DNA of 64,000 nt from NCBI GenBank assembly GCA_017163975.1, contig JAFFSR010000136.1, positions 6,941,501 to 7,005,500 of the forward strand, in the 5' to 3' direction. The position numbers were made by a program, and so were the translations under genes. Positions 13,336-26,961 of this stretch are shown here, piece by piece (the first letter of the stretch is position 1; each line of letters opens with the position of its first letter). Below the pieces are notes generated by a model, which saw only the letters and a list, made by a program, of their open reading frames with translations, made no database searches and was not told the DNA's origin. The DNA is from Anastatus disparis (taxonomy: Eukaryota; Arthropoda; Insecta; Hymenoptera; Eupelmidae).

Positions 13336-16300
13336 CGATCCTTTAATTTTATTCTTTTTTTAGTTTATTAACTACTAGTTTTTACTAAAAATGGGAAGGA
13401 TTTTTCAAATTTTAAAAATATATCGTACTGGTTTTTAATCTTATTAATTTTAATAATTTTATTTTTGTCATAAAAATTGATGAATAGTTTTGAAATTATT
13501 AAGGCTTTATATGATGTATATTTTTTTAAATTGTCCATTACAGTTTGTTTTTTATTCTCAATTTACTCTGGAGAAAATTGACCATTTGAAAATTAAATTA
13601 AATTACTTTTTGGCCAGCTTCTAAATAATGCTTTGCAATTTCCTGCCAAATAGCCAATTTTAGGTTTCAAAAATTTCTCGTTTATTTTATTTGAAATGTC
13701 AGAGACGTTAAAAAACGGATACTTAATGAGATTTTCAACGATAACAAATATTTCGTTTAGTTTAAAATTTTAATATTTTTTTTATAATCATAAATTTAAC
13801 TAAAAATAATTGAATATAACTTTTAGTTATATATTGGTAAAATACTTCATGAAGCCAAAACCAAAAGTTAAGGAAGTTGTGAAGTTGTGAAAACTTGTAT
13901 AATATATAAACTAGTATCGTATAACATTTCACTTTGACATGTCTACATTTTCCTTTAGGGAAATCATATCAGGATTCTTGAACAAAATATATCATCCAGA
14001 TAGATGAAAAAAAAATTTTTTTAATAAATTAAAATTTTATTTATTAATTTTTAGTTTATAGTGATTTTAAGTTAATACAAGATAATGAAAATACCTGTTC
14101 TCAATTGAATTATTCTTATTTAAGTGTAAACAAGTTTTCTTTTTAATTATAAAATTTTAATTTTTAATATTATTTTTTTCAATTTTTGTCAATATTAGTT
14201 TAAAAATCAAACAGCAAAAATAATACATAATTTATGTTTGTAACATAAATTTTTATCAAATTAATATTTGTTATTAATAATTAAATATTGTTATTAAGTA
14301 ATAAATTTTAATAACCATTTAAAATCGTATATAAAAACTTGTCATCAAAATATCAAAAATTTCCCACTTTCTTATACTTATGTAAAAACTTTCAACTTAT
14401 CACTCTTACTATCTATCCACATCCTTCATCTTTCGTGTGTATATATCTATGTATCAAGTAAGCAAACCATCTGTAACATCAATATAATTCAAGGGAGAAA
14501 TAACGGAAGTCTGACCCGTCGCGACGTCGACACTAAAATTGATTCGTACTACTGCTTCTCGACTTTGCCTTGGTTAGCCTTGACTTTTCTCTTCTGTCTG
14601 TCTAAGAAAAGAAAAAGAAAATAAAAAAAAAGAAAACAATGAGCGTCATGTCTTGATCTATTTTATTCTGCAATTCTAAAGGAAGATTTTTCGCTCCACT
14701 TGATTTTTTTTTCCTTTTTTTTGTCTTTCTCTTTTATAGCTGCGTATGCGCGAATCTTTGGCACTATATACACAGTGGAAAATCGATCTCTTTTAAACTC
14801 GAGTGGGGCAAAACGTTAAAACGTTATAATCCCACACGCGAATTTAAAAAAAAATAAGGAGAGTAAACTACTAATATATAAAATAAGCGAGGCATTTAAA
14901 ACAAATCTCTTATGAATGTTTATTTTTATTTTTAGTTCTTATTTTTTAACATTTTATTTTCTTTGATTGCCCGTATTGATGTGAGAACGTTGTAACTGGA
15001 TTGTTAGATAAAAGCTCGCGTGATTAAGGGCTTGCAGGTGGTTTTATTGTGAAGCTTGCTACGATTGACGACTGGATAACACGGAGATTTAATTTTTTTT
15101 TTTAATAGGTTCGTGGAAAACGACTTACATCTTAAATTATACGATCGTATATATGGGAACTTTATTTTTCTAATTATGATTTGCCTTAAGTTAATTTTGA
15201 GTTTACGTGCTTCGTAAGATAAGCATTTTAAATTTTCATTATTTATAGAAAAAGAAAATTTTTTTATTTTTTAGTGATAAATTATTAATATGGTAAAACA
15301 TTGTTGTTTGTTAAATCGATCCATAAATACTTTCTAAGTTTATAGGACACGAGGTATTAGTCATTCATTGAAATTAATATTTGTAATGATTTATTTAATA
15401 GATAATTTATACAAATACATTTAAACCTAAATGCAAAATATCAATATATTTGAGAATGTAAATTGCGACATTAATATAGTTTAAATTAAAAGTATCATCA
15501 TTTCAATAACTTAATTTATAAAATTAGTATTATTATCAGAATAGTAATATATCATTCAGAAATATCCTTTATATTTAAATATCTTAATATCAATTGCACC
15601 TTAAATTATTCATTTTAAAATAAAGCATTTTAAAGCTTACTTTCAGGGTTTTTATAAATAACGTAAGGTTATTAATAGTAGTACACCTTTGGACATTAAC
15701 TTTTTTTTATTGATTATGGTTTTTAAAGCTGTTACTGACCTAATTACTTAGTTTATAGAGAACTTTATTATTACTATACGTTATTTTGATTGAAATGTAA
15801 TGTAATGAAAGCTTGTTAAATGTTATTATTATTATTAGAAGTAATGACTTAATTACGATGTAAATTATCGGATTAATTTTCATAAGGATTGATCAACTAG
15901 ATATACGTTTAACAAACGCATAAAAACTAAAATTTTATTTAAAAACTAAATTAAATGGGAAATATGAAGTATAAATTCCAAAAACTTATAAATTATATTT
16001 ATTGAAAACAGGTTAACTTTTATTTTATAAAAAAAAATTATTGATCTATTATTGATTTTACTTATAAGACACGAGCCTTAAAATACGTTGAAATGTGATA
16101 GCATCTTGTTATAACAGTTATTACACTTTATAACTGCCTAGTATAAAACCCACAAATCTCTAAGTAAAGCATTAAATTTTGATTGGCAATGAAAGCCGAC
16201 CATCAAAATAATCGTTCCAATTTTTCAAAACTGTGCCAGATCTAACTTTTCTTCAATCTTAAATAAGTAGTATTCGCTCAAAAGAAAAGTTTATATTCCT

Positions 16301-17753
16301 TTCATTACAACTTTTTTTTTCTCTTTCAACTCGCAATTTATTCACTTCCATTTATGCATCGCTGAAAATTTTCTTTCACTGCTATTATTCTTGAAAAATT
16401 AGTTACCGCGATGGTAATATGCTAATGTAAAATTTGTGTTGGTAAATTAATAGTATGCAATTTTTAACAAAGAGAAGATGGATAATGTCTTCTTGAATTA
16501 CATCTTCGTGAAGATTAAAGTTTTTCGCATTAGCCATTAACAAATTTGAGATTATTATTTTTATCATACGAAAATTAATCCGCAATTACTACTAAGCAGT
16601 TTAATTATTTGAATATAAAACTTTATTGTATTCGAAAAAATACTTCAATATTAGATGAATAAAACAATATTAATAAATAATTATCATTAACTTTTTTGAA
16701 AAACTAATAAATTTTTTAGAAAAAAGTTTACTTTTGTGCAAATTTTCATATAGATATATCATGTTTACATATAGATCAATTATCATGAAATGTATAATAT
16801 ATTGTAATAGCAGATAATACATATCATTAACGTAGATTACAAACATTCTCTTGTTCTTCATATCACTTTAAACCATAATCAAATTTTAAGGCCTAAATAA
16901 CGCTATTGATATAAACATTATTATAGAGAAAATTGTCTCATGAAATTGTTTACTTTAGTTATTAACTTTTAATCATCACTTCTTTTAAATTTTTCTGTTT
17001 ACTTAGAATCGGAAAATAGAAATAAATTAATAATTTATGAAACTGAAATCACAAGTATCTTTTTGTAAAGCTAAATTTATTTAATATTCAAAAAAGAGTG
17101 TTGGACTACGTTATAAGAATGATTAAATATTAAATTTGTTAGTATAGCTCTAACATAAATCGTGCTCGTTTGTGCGTGTATATACAGAGGCATTACATCC
17201 TATTTCATCCTCACTGCGGTATCTTATCTAACGGACCACATAGTTTGAGGATACCGACTTATGCTTTAAACGTGATGTATTTACCGTTATTTAGTGATAC
17301 TGCGGATAAGTTTATTTTAGGAATATAAACTTTAATGATAAATAAATTTAGATTAATGCATGATTTTAATAAATAAATTACAATTTTAAATGTATGGATG
17401 CATTTTAGTTTTCTGTTTATAATTGTTTAATAATAAATATAAAAACGTTTTTTATGAAATTTATCTAATATTTTCATATCTTATAATGCAGCTTTGTGTT
17501 TCAATTTAAGTCCTTTGTAAATAATAATTGAATTAGTGTATTCTCTGATAAAACAATTAAATATACGCTCATTCTTATGCTTTTGAAAATTCACATTTAT
17601 TTCATTAAATTTTCTAAGATTCGCGGCTAAAAAAGAATAGTTAGTTTACGAAATAATAACAAGTGTTTGTGATACAGTATGCACAATAATGAAAAGGTCA
17701 AGAGTACACCCGAGGTCGTCGTTTTAACCCTTGCTTATATTTTTTTTTCTTAC

Positions 17754-17854
17754 CCAAGAAGTTGTTCTAAGAAATCTTCAAGAGTTTTAGTTTCTTCTAA
17801 TTTATCTTCTCGACCTGATAATTTTCTTTTTCCTTTTTCTTCTGTGCATAACAT
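17754..17854 (-). CDS. Possible isolated coding exon, minus strand
   Basis: The minus strand reads MLCTEEKGKRKLSGREDKLE then ETKTLEDFLEQLL, with codon use unlike the AT-rich surroundings, and ends exactly at a perfect donor (CTTGG then GTAAGA). If unspliced, the frame stops at once (GGG TAA), so it could equally be a 34-residue ORF. A start at 17854 is possible; the acceptor alternative ATGCACAG (exon start 17841) has no pyrimidine tract. I found no partner exons to the left. The product is unknown. Confidence 0.25.
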
Positions 17855-20009
17855 ACTTTTGTGGAATGTTTTTTTTTTCTTCAAAATGTAAACAAAAAAA
17901 CTTTAAGAAAATTTACATTTGTTTTTTGGTAATACCTAATTATAGGTATTCTGTAGTATTTGTGCGGGGTGAATGTTATAATTATTTGTTTTTTATTATA
18001 CAATTTGGAATTTGATAAATTTTTAACAATAATAATTTTTGCATCCTTGCAGATGAAGCGTTTTTTATGATTATTAATTATTTATATTAAAATTATTTAG
18101 TTCTGATAACGCAATGAAGAAAATTGATAACCAGCGTACAATAAAATTTAATTCGTTAATTTTTATTTGACATTGAAAATTTAATAAAAATAACAGCAAG
18201 GAACAGATTAAATTTTAAGCAAATAATCCATTTAAAATAGTCACTTAAAGAAAATGACAAATTTCCCTTTCTACTGCATATTTTTTATATATAAATTTAA
18301 AATAATTAGTATACTGTAATATATACTATTTTAAAAATAGAATATTACTAAAAAGTTATGAATTTAAAAGAAATATCTTAATTATCTCTTCTATTTGTAC
18401 AATTTGTATCAAATACCTCAAGAATAAGTAATATTTGTAAAGTGAAAGATATTTTTGTAAATTATTTTCTATGTCAGTTTTTCTTTCAAGGATTATAATT
18501 TAAGTTAAAAAAATCAAGTAGGAGTAAGAGGATTAATTAAAAGTATTAAAACTTAATACAAATTGTAAACTTCGTTTCCATTTTAAACATTAAAAAAAAC
18601 TTTACTCTGTCATTCCTTTTTTCTTTTTATTCAACTCCAAACAAATATTGCTGTCTTTTTTGTGTTTTAGCTGGTAAATCGAAAGCTAACATTTTCTCTC
18701 GGCGTATTTGCTTAGTCTTTTCAGGGTTTCTTTGTTATTCATACACAAATACTTGAACAAAATCCTCGACGTTACAGGAAGACGGATGATCGAAGTTTTT
18801 GATTTTGTATTATGTTGTTAGATCCCGTTGTATTATGGTAAACTGTCGTAAACATTAAACCCTTAGAGAAATAATGTTGTTGTAATGTGTTAAAATATAA
18901 AATAAAAACGGTTTCAGGATTTATTTAAATTTAAGTAGACGCTGAATTAATCAAATTTTTGTTACTTCCATAGTGGCGTATGCAGTATTAATACTTATTA
19001 TTAAATTTTCTTGTATAAATTAAATTAAATTTTAAATCGTTCTTGTTAATAGTTTTTTTATTTAACAATAATTTTAAAAGTACGTATAAATCTTGATAAA
19101 ATTAAATTAACGAATTTTAATTATAGTTTAAGATAATTTATAATACGCTATAAAATTGAAAATAAAAAAGAAAGAAAAAATAAATTACATTTAGTGACAA
19201 TACAAGGATAATAATGATTTTGGCTTAAATTATGTAGAAGGAATTCTTTTTCTTATTTCAGCTCTTTTTTATCACATTGCGATAGCCGCAAGGGTAAACA
19301 TTTGCGCTCTACAAAGTTTCTCCCTATCCTAAAACCAAGTGTTTGGTGTGCGCGTGTTGCTTTAGCTCTTAAAAAGAAATATACTTGGCACGAGACTCGG
19401 CGGTTCTTTTTTAGATGACGAATAAGAGAAGAAAAAAAAATGAAGAAACGAAATAAATGTAAAAAAGAATATCGAAGGATCTAACTTCTTTTTACTCTCC
19501 TCCTTATGTGACCTTACCGTGGACTCTTGACCTACAATTATAAAAAAAAATTAACATATATACTATAATTGTGTGTGCGTGTGTGTGTGTGTGTTCGTGT
19601 GTCTTTGTGAAAAATCGATTTCTTTAAAAGGATTTTCATGTTATTAAAATAAATAAATCGATCTGTCCCACCAGCCGAACTATATAATCTCACAAAGATA
19701 CTTTTTATATATTAAAGGTCCGCGACACGGTTGATATATATTGTACATTTGATGTATATAGTAAACGGAGAAGAAAAGGTTAGTCTTTGTACCAATAGTT
19801 TATGAAAAGTAAATGGACTTTTAAATTGAAAAAATTGTAGGTATAGTTTAAGTTAGGAAGATACTGCAAAAACGAGCTCAAGCGATTTCATGAAAGAATT
19901 TTAAAAAAAAGAATAATGGCTTATATACTTAGAAAAATAATCCTACATTTTACGGACTTATTACATACGTGTTTATAATATATACAAAGCAACAATTCCT
20001 TATAATTAT
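17855..20009. other. AT-rich stretch with one GC-richer patch
   Basis: A patch at 19260-19420 (GCGATAGCCGCAAGGG, GACTCGGCGGTTC) stands out from the background, but no exon could be built. A frame MYIVNGEEK ends at a donor-like AAAAGGTTAGT near 19788 but does not have the phase needed for AREL1. Confidence 0.5.
19571..19602. repeat. GT microsatellite
   Basis: A run of GT units with two interruptions, GTGTGTGCGTGTGTGTGTGT followed by GTGTTCGTGTGT. No gene nearby. Confidence 0.85.
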
Positions 20010-20215
20010 TTTCTTTTTTTATTTTATTTAACGTCGCCGTCTTTATGGTATCATTGCGATGCTAATTAGTGACGGAGGTCATCAGTGTGCTTGTAAACAA
20101 AGCTCATGTAACGTACAGCGGTGCTTGTATCAAACGGCCGAGAGCGGGATTCGAACTCGGGTCCTCGAGATTATGAATTCATCGCTCTACCGAATAAGCC
20201 ACTGAGACCTCTCGA
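20010..20215 (-). repeat. tRNA-Met-like SINE, near full length
   Basis: Read on the minus strand: head AGGTCTCAGTGGCTTATTCG, box B GAGTTCGAATCCC, then a body CAAGCACCGCTGTACGTTAC and CCTCCGTCACTAATTAGCAT, and a tail TTAAATAAAATAAAAAAAG. The A-box/B-box spacing and the CATAATC anticodon-like loop show origin from a tRNA with a CAT anticodon. It is one of six copies in this window. Confidence 0.85.
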
Positions 20216-21864
20216 ATTAATCGTTATTATATTATAGAAATAGAGAAATAAAATGTGAAATTGAAAATTATTTATTAAAATGTTACAATAAAATAAAAAA
20301 GGTTACGTATCAATAAACTTTTTTCCCTTCATATAGATAAATTAAAAACAAAAATTTCAAAATAAAAATAAAACTCTTATAAAACAAAAAATAATCATAA
20401 AATCAATTATTCAATCAATGAAAATTTTTATGATTATTTTCTGTTTCTTTATTAACTTGTACGTATGTGTTTAACAATTTCGAACTTTAAATTATTATCT
20501 TATTTCCGTGCAACATTTGCATAAAATGTATTAAGCTCTCCTTTCTCTTTATATTAAAAAATAATCTAGCAATAATTTTTGCATTTAAAATATTATTTAC
20601 ATTTCATAAATCATCAAAATGAAAGTTGATCTCTTTTTCCTCACGATACCCAACGTTCATCAATCAAACATGCAATATCGATCATACCGTAAATCTTTAA
20701 GTAAAAAGCAATACCTGAATCCTCCCACTATATTAGCATGGCATAGTATCAGGGAAGAATATTTTCCGTAATAAAAAAGAAAGTAAATAAAAATCCCATC
20801 GTCTCATGTTTCATGCATCGGGTAAACTCATAAAAATAAATGTCTATCTCGTTATTCCGCAAATCTATTTATTTATTCTGTTCTTCTTTTTTCTCTTTTT
20901 AAATTGAATAATTTTGATGATTTATTAAATGTTTGATTATTTATTATTTCGTAACAATAAAAATTCTCGATGCATTCAAAACTAACTCAATGAGTATCAG
21001 CTTTCGAGAAAAAAGAATGCTAAGTTTTTACGAAAGAGATATATAATGATGCAATTCCTTTACCTCATGTTTCATGCATTGGGTAAATTCATAAAAGTAG
21101 ATAGCATTCGTTCGGGTGTACATTTCAATTTTGTGCATTTTAAAAGAAAATAGAAGAAAAAAAAGGAATTTCAAGATAAAAAGAGAACCGTGAAATTTAC
21201 TGAATGTTAAGTGTATAAATATTTATATTATGGTAGAATGAAAAATTGATATTAATTGTTTAAATTTACATTTAATTTATAATAAGTTGAATTCAAGCGC
21301 GTTTTAATTAAAACATAGTAAAGATTTCATCAATTTTTTTTATTTTTAGAGATAATTTGTTATATAAATATAACCAAATAAATCATTACTTAAAAGTATT
21401 AAAATAATGAAGAATCTTGATTATGAATGAATTGTAAGTAAATGGATTGTTACAAAGGTACAATTATAATGTTACATATTAAAATACAATTATATATAAA
21501 ATGTTGTGAAACGTAAATAAAAAAATATAAGATTATTTTCACCTCTACAGAAAGATATTTTTAAAATGTTGTATTTCATAGCATGTTTGAGCTTGAAGAA
21601 ATCCAATGTGAATGAGGATTACGCAAAAAACGTGATACTTGTATAGAAATGTGTGAATAAGTTTTTGTGTAATGAGAGCATGAATCTTCGAATAAATAAA
21701 TTTGTGCAAAATATTAGTTTTGAAATATTTGCTAAAAAAATATGAGTTTAAAATTTGTTAAAAACACGTTTTTATAGCAAAATTTTGATTTATAATTTAT
21801 TATTTGAAATAACAATTATAATGATTCTAAGGAAAACTAATGTCTTTGGTAAAAATCAAATTTA

Positions 21865-22350
21865 TTTTAGATTACGCTATCTGAGTCGTAAAATATCCTA
21901 TCTCAACAAATCCTTAAATAAAACATCCTATCTCAACAAACCTTTGTAAAAGGTTCTATCTTAACAAATCCTTGTAAAATGTTTTATCTCAGCAGATATT
22001 TATAAAACGTTAAATTTCAAAAAATACAGATTGATTTTTGAAAAATGGCACTTTAGCTTTTGCATATTAATTTATTTTATATATTTCTTTTTTTAAAGGT
22101 TTTTGTAATTTTTGATTGCCACGATCAATAAATGACTCATAATTTTTTGTTGCTTTAAAAAATAAAGAAATCTATAGAGTAAACTAATATATATAAGAAT
22201 GACATTGCCGTTTAAAAAAACTTTATCTGTGCCTTTTGAGATTTGAAATTTTACAAGGGCTTATACAGATAGAACCTTTTACAGAGGTTTATTGAGATAG
22301 GATGTTTCACAATCGTTTGTTTAGATAGACTGTTTTACGGCTCACGTAGC
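21865..22350. repeat. Inverted repeat with tandem units in each arm
   Basis: The left arm (21865-21980) contains imperfect units of about 28 bp around CCTATCTCAACAAACCTTTG. The right arm (about 22245-22350) holds the reverse complement (AGGTTTATTGAGATAGGATG). The order of units mirrors between arms, and the spacer is about 265 bp. This is the layout of a DNA element with tandemly repeated termini. Confidence 0.6.
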
Positions 22351-22630
22351 AGCTAGTTTATGACTAGTCAAAACATATTTTTGTCATTAATGTAATGATT
22401 GCTTTGGTAGTTTATACAGGAATAAAGAATATTTTAAACTGTTTTACGAGTATTACAAGTAAAACACGATTTTTTACTATCCATAAATTAATAAATAATA
22501 TTCAATAATTTATAAAAAGTCAAATGAACGTTAAGGTTTCTATAGAAGCATTCATCAATAACATTTTAAATTTACATTTTATTAAGTTCTTCTAAACTAA
22601 TATTTTGGTCTCGGTTTTTTTTTTATAATT

Positions 22631-22857
22631 TTGAGATTAAAACCTTTTCGATTAAAAAAAAATTGATCTAAAAAGTTCAAGTCGTTCAAAAGTTATAAGA
22701 GAATAAAAATAATGCAAATATTTAACTGAAAATGTTCATAAAAAATAAATTCTGCATTTCAGTCTACATTTCATCTTAATTTTCATTCTTTTATAACTTT
22801 TGAACGTTTTAAGGTTTTTTAATTACAATTTTTTCTTACCAAAAAATTTTAATCTCA
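22631..22857. repeat. Fold-back repeat
   Basis: TTGAGATTAAAACCTTTTCG at 22631 and CGTTCAAAAGTTATAAGAGA near 22685 recur inverted as TCTTTTATAACTTTTGAACG and AATTTTAATCTCAA up to 22857. The arms are about 90 bp at moderate identity. It may be a decayed MITE. Confidence 0.5.
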
Positions 22858-23689
22858 ACTTTAATATATTTCTTATAAAAGTCTTTTTAAATAATTAGTT
22901 TAAAAACCGTTACGAATATAAAACAGAAATAAATTGGTTTAAAAAAGTCTTAAAATTCAAACAAAACTGCTCATATCTTTGAAAAAATTAAGCGCTGGTC
23001 TGAATGGATGCGGCTTATTTTATAATTTTATGTTAGAAAAAATATTCTAAAGTTGGAAGAAAATCTGAGACTCAAGTGCAATACACTATCGTTGTAATAG
23101 GCTCTTTAAATTTTAACATTGTATTGTTGAAAAAATGAATTACAAACAATTTGAATTTATTTTAAGAACAAATAAATTATCATTCGAAAAAAATGTTTTA
23201 TTTCAATTTAAATTTTACGTGTATACGTTCATGGTGAAATAATAATTTGCGTGAATAAACGAGAAAAAAAATTATTCAATTTTTTTTATTTCTTCAATAT
23301 ATTTTGAAAACCATGTTGATATGTCCAGGTACTATTCGTTATGATAGTTTCAACAAAATCATCTCATAATTAAAACTCTGAAAAAGTTTTAATTTCTTTG
23401 AAAAAAAGATTAATTTCTTTGAAGTATGACTCCGTAAAAACAATATTTGTGTTTAAAAAAAATAAAAATTTATAATAATGCCTGATAATACTACTGAAAA
23501 TCGATATGGACCAAGAGATAAAGATTTCTTTACCGAAGAAATATCTTCTATCGGCATGTCGGTACGACCTAGCGGCAGTGCCTCATCTGGTGAGTTTATT
23601 AAATAATAATTTAATAAAAAACTTAATTTCAACAACATTAGCAAATAAATTTTTCTTTGTCATTCTAACCTCAAAATCACAACTTCGCT

Positions 23690-23795
23690 TTTTTTTGATT
23701 CTCAAAAGGCTTTTTTACGAAACTCGTTATGGCTCTCGCCTTCGGCTCGGGCCATAAACTTCTCCTTTCGTAAATAAAGCCTTTTCATACCCGTA
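23690..23795. repeat. Fold-back with GC-rich loop
   Basis: AAAAGGCTTTTTTACGAAA (about 23704-23722) pairs with TTTCGTAAATAAAGCCTTTT (about 23766-23785) around a loop containing CTCGCCTTCGGCTCGG. The loop word is shared with 2950-2975 (CTCGCCTTCGGCTTGG), linking this to the cluster at 2.0-3.0 kb. Confidence 0.55.
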
Positions 23796-23947
23796 ACAAA
23801 ATGTACTATTTTTTCATAAGAAATATTATTATTCTGATATATTTTGAAGTATTATCAAGATGATCCAAGCACAATAGTAAAAATTATTTAATATCCTTAC
23901 AAATTTCTTGTACAAATTACACAAAAAGAATAATACAGCAGAAATTA

Positions 23948-24185
23948 CAATAATTTTTGTATAAATTACCATACTGTATCGTAAAGTTACTAAAGACTGT
24001 TATTATAACAAAAAATACGATACTTTATAATAAAATTTGCAAAACATATTTTTAAAATTTCTATAAGACATAAGAATTTTAAAAGCAAATTTTACTATAA
24101 AATATGATAACTTTTGGGCAAAATGACAGTTTGAGGCAGCTTTACAATACAGCATGGTAATTTTTACAAAAATAATTGTAACGTT
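23948..24185. repeat. Inverted repeat, 238 bp
   Basis: The left arm has TTTTTGTATAAATTACCATA then CTGTATCGTAAA. The right arm has TTTACAATACAGCATGGTAA then TTTTTACAAAAATAATTG. The pairing is about 40 bp with a few mismatches. It is probably a MITE; no target duplication is obvious. Confidence 0.5.
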
Positions 24186-26960
24186 TACTCCTAATGAGAG
24201 TAAAATTTATTAAGAACATAGTAAATATTTCTGAAAGTCATTTTGTCTTAGAATAACCATAAATTTTATGATAATTATTATAAAAATATTTTTTCCGTGT
24301 AACATAATGATTCCAACGTGCAGTATTATCGTTAGATATTTTATATTTATATATACTTTCTATAATTTTAATCTGAAAATATGATGCAATTTATTTAAAT
24401 AATATAATTTTACTTTTGATAACATGATGCCCCGGCTTTATCGCAACAGACAAATAATTTTTATCACCTATATATTATTTAAGAGCTCATTTTGAGCTTA
24501 TGTTTTCCTGCTTATTTTCATGATTAGATTTATAAAAGATAAATTTTTTGTAACATTTTTTTTATTGCCATTATATTCTTGAAAATTTTTAAAAATTTAT
24601 ACAGTTTTGAATTTATACATTAATATTTAATTAGTTGTAAATATGTATTTTTCTTATAAATTTTATAAGTTTATAAAATTAAAATTTTTTCAAGTATCTT
24701 TAATATTAAATACTTAAATAACTCCTGTGAACAATTCATTTTATGTAAAAAGGAATAAACAAAAATCAAACTTTTTTCTATAATAGCCTCACTTTATCAA
24801 AAAAAAATGTAAACAAGATTTTCGTTTTCAAATATATTTATTTATAAACTAATATTTCACAAAAAAATATAAAAGTTAAAAAAATAAAATTGATTTACGA
24901 AAACATATTTACTACTGCTGATCTAAAATTCAGAAATCTTATTATTTTTGGAATAAAGTAAATCATTTCACACGCATAAAGTCTCTCCGCTACATGGTTA
25001 TGCGTTTAAGTCACGTATAGAATATTTCTATACGACGTTTGCATGATTTTGAACAAAATTTATGTATTTATTTTTCCATTCTGCCTTTAAACAATGAAAC
25101 GTACGACAAGCAATTATATTTTATCATGCATGTTAAATTGGTTTTGCGTGACAATAAGAATAAAAATCAAAATTTTCATACTCAGATGGAATTTGCGTAT
25201 GTGGAGCAGGGAGGCTTTAACAAAGTACTCATAAAAATTTATATTCTTTGCGTATTTTATCGACTAAACGGGAAAAACTCCGTTTTAATATTATGATTAT
25301 ATTTTGAATATTAATAATATAATAGATGCAGAATATTTTTCAATTTTTATTGAATATTATTGCTCGATTATTATTGGTTTTATTTTTAACGTATAGGCGT
25401 TGGATTTGAATAATTGATTTTTGTGATGAAGATTTATTCAGTACATGTTTACTCACGTTGCGATTAAATGTAAAAAAATTTTGTTTAATGCATAATTTTG
25501 GATTACGAAAAAACAATTTTTTTATTATTTATCGATACTTCTATTATGTTGTCAATTTTCTTAGAATTTTTATAATTTTTTTTATTGACAGTTTTATACT
25601 TCACTATAAAAGTTTATAAATAAGATTTAAGTTGATTTTGTTATTACCTTACGTTCATTGTTTTAATATTAAATAATTCATTTAATTACGATACGATTTT
25701 ATCCAACTACCTAACAAAATACAAATATTATTTAATTAACTTTCATGATTTATCTTTTAATTTCATAAAAATAAATATATATTTTAAAGTACTCAATTTT
25801 AAAATATAGACGATGGAACAAAAAAATAATTTATCATATTATTATTTATAATTAATTATTGTTTTAACACATATGTCAAAAACTGCAATGAACATAAAAA
25901 ACAAATGTACGCATTTACTTATTTCATCTAAGCATCTACTGTTGGAATACTAAATAGATTTAATCTCTATGATATACTGAATTCTAGAATATACTTTGTA
26001 CTGCCGTAGTTTCAGCAGGTATTATTTCTAATTCTTTGAGTCTACATTCTGATTATTCTCTTGTGGAAGCAATTGCATTAGAGTATATATAATATATGAC
26101 AGAATCGTAAGCTCAAATAAAATAAATTTTTATTACTTAAAGCAGAATTGTCGTTTTTAAATAAAAAAAAACAGTAAAAATGGTATAAAAATACAGGTGA
26201 TAATGTTAAAACGTATACAAACAGTATAAAATTAAAATTTTATGAATTTTATCATTGAAAAAATTACATTACCGAATTTAAATCATAATGAATTGTGGTA
26301 TATAGAAACAACATAAAAATTTTGTGATACGTAAAAACCAAATTTTTTTTATGTAAACCGATTTTGCATTTATTTTTTGAGTTCATAAAACATTTAAAAA
26401 ATTTCGCTCGATAAGTCTCTTTGATCCACATGCATTAAATTTGAAAAAATTCCAAATTCTTCGACCACAAAACTTTGAAGGACACGTGATTAATAAAAAA
26501 TTGAAATTCTACAAAATCTAATAAAAGATCGTTTGTATTTACATTCATACCAATAAAAATAAAATTTAACGATAACTTCTTAACACGTTAAATGCATTTT
26601 CAAATTAAAACTCGTACTTATCTGTAAATAAAAATCAACTAATGTTAAAGTACACAATGAGTAAACAAAAATATAACGAACGAATCGAATACCGCTTCAT
26701 GACACATTATACCGAAATTTTAGATAATAGAAACTATGCAGAACTTCTCTGTAATTGCTGTGTAATTGAAATTTCGTCGATATCTTTGTGGTTTTAGATA
26801 ATGTAATGAATTCTATTTTGCGCATACATTTCAAACTAGTTTAAACTTTAAGTTTGAAATTATATTCCTGGTAGAAATTAAACGTAAATACATTACGAAT
26901 TAAACGCTATTGTTATGATCAGAAATTGGCCAGCTAGCGTGTATTGGCCATAATATCATT
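24186..26960. other. AT-rich stretch without recognised genes
   Basis: An 85-codon plus frame at 25039-25296 is the only notable one. It is AT-driven, lacks motifs and has no splice support. The stretch also holds the solo repeat end at 26867. Confidence 0.55.
26867..26884. repeat. Solo end of the CCTGGTAGAAAT element family
   Basis: CCTGGTAGAAATTAAACG matches the reverse-complemented right end of the element at 4455-4610. No partner terminus is found nearby, so it is a remnant or chance similarity. Confidence 0.3.
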
Positions 26961-26961
26961 A

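Larger units (their letters stand above)
6161..17753. other. Gene-poor AT-rich region with scattered islands
   Basis: Apart from the islands at 9.1-9.4 and 13.1-13.3 kb, and a small GC-richer patch at 14.50-14.60 kb (CCCGTCGCGACGTCGAC), the sequence is uniform and AT-rich. No frame shows family motifs. It may be a long 5' intron or intergenic space before AREL1. Confidence 0.55.

Noticed and set aside
25039..25296. 85-codon plus frame
   Set aside because: AT-driven composition, no motifs, no splice support, and no link in phase or sequence to AREL1.
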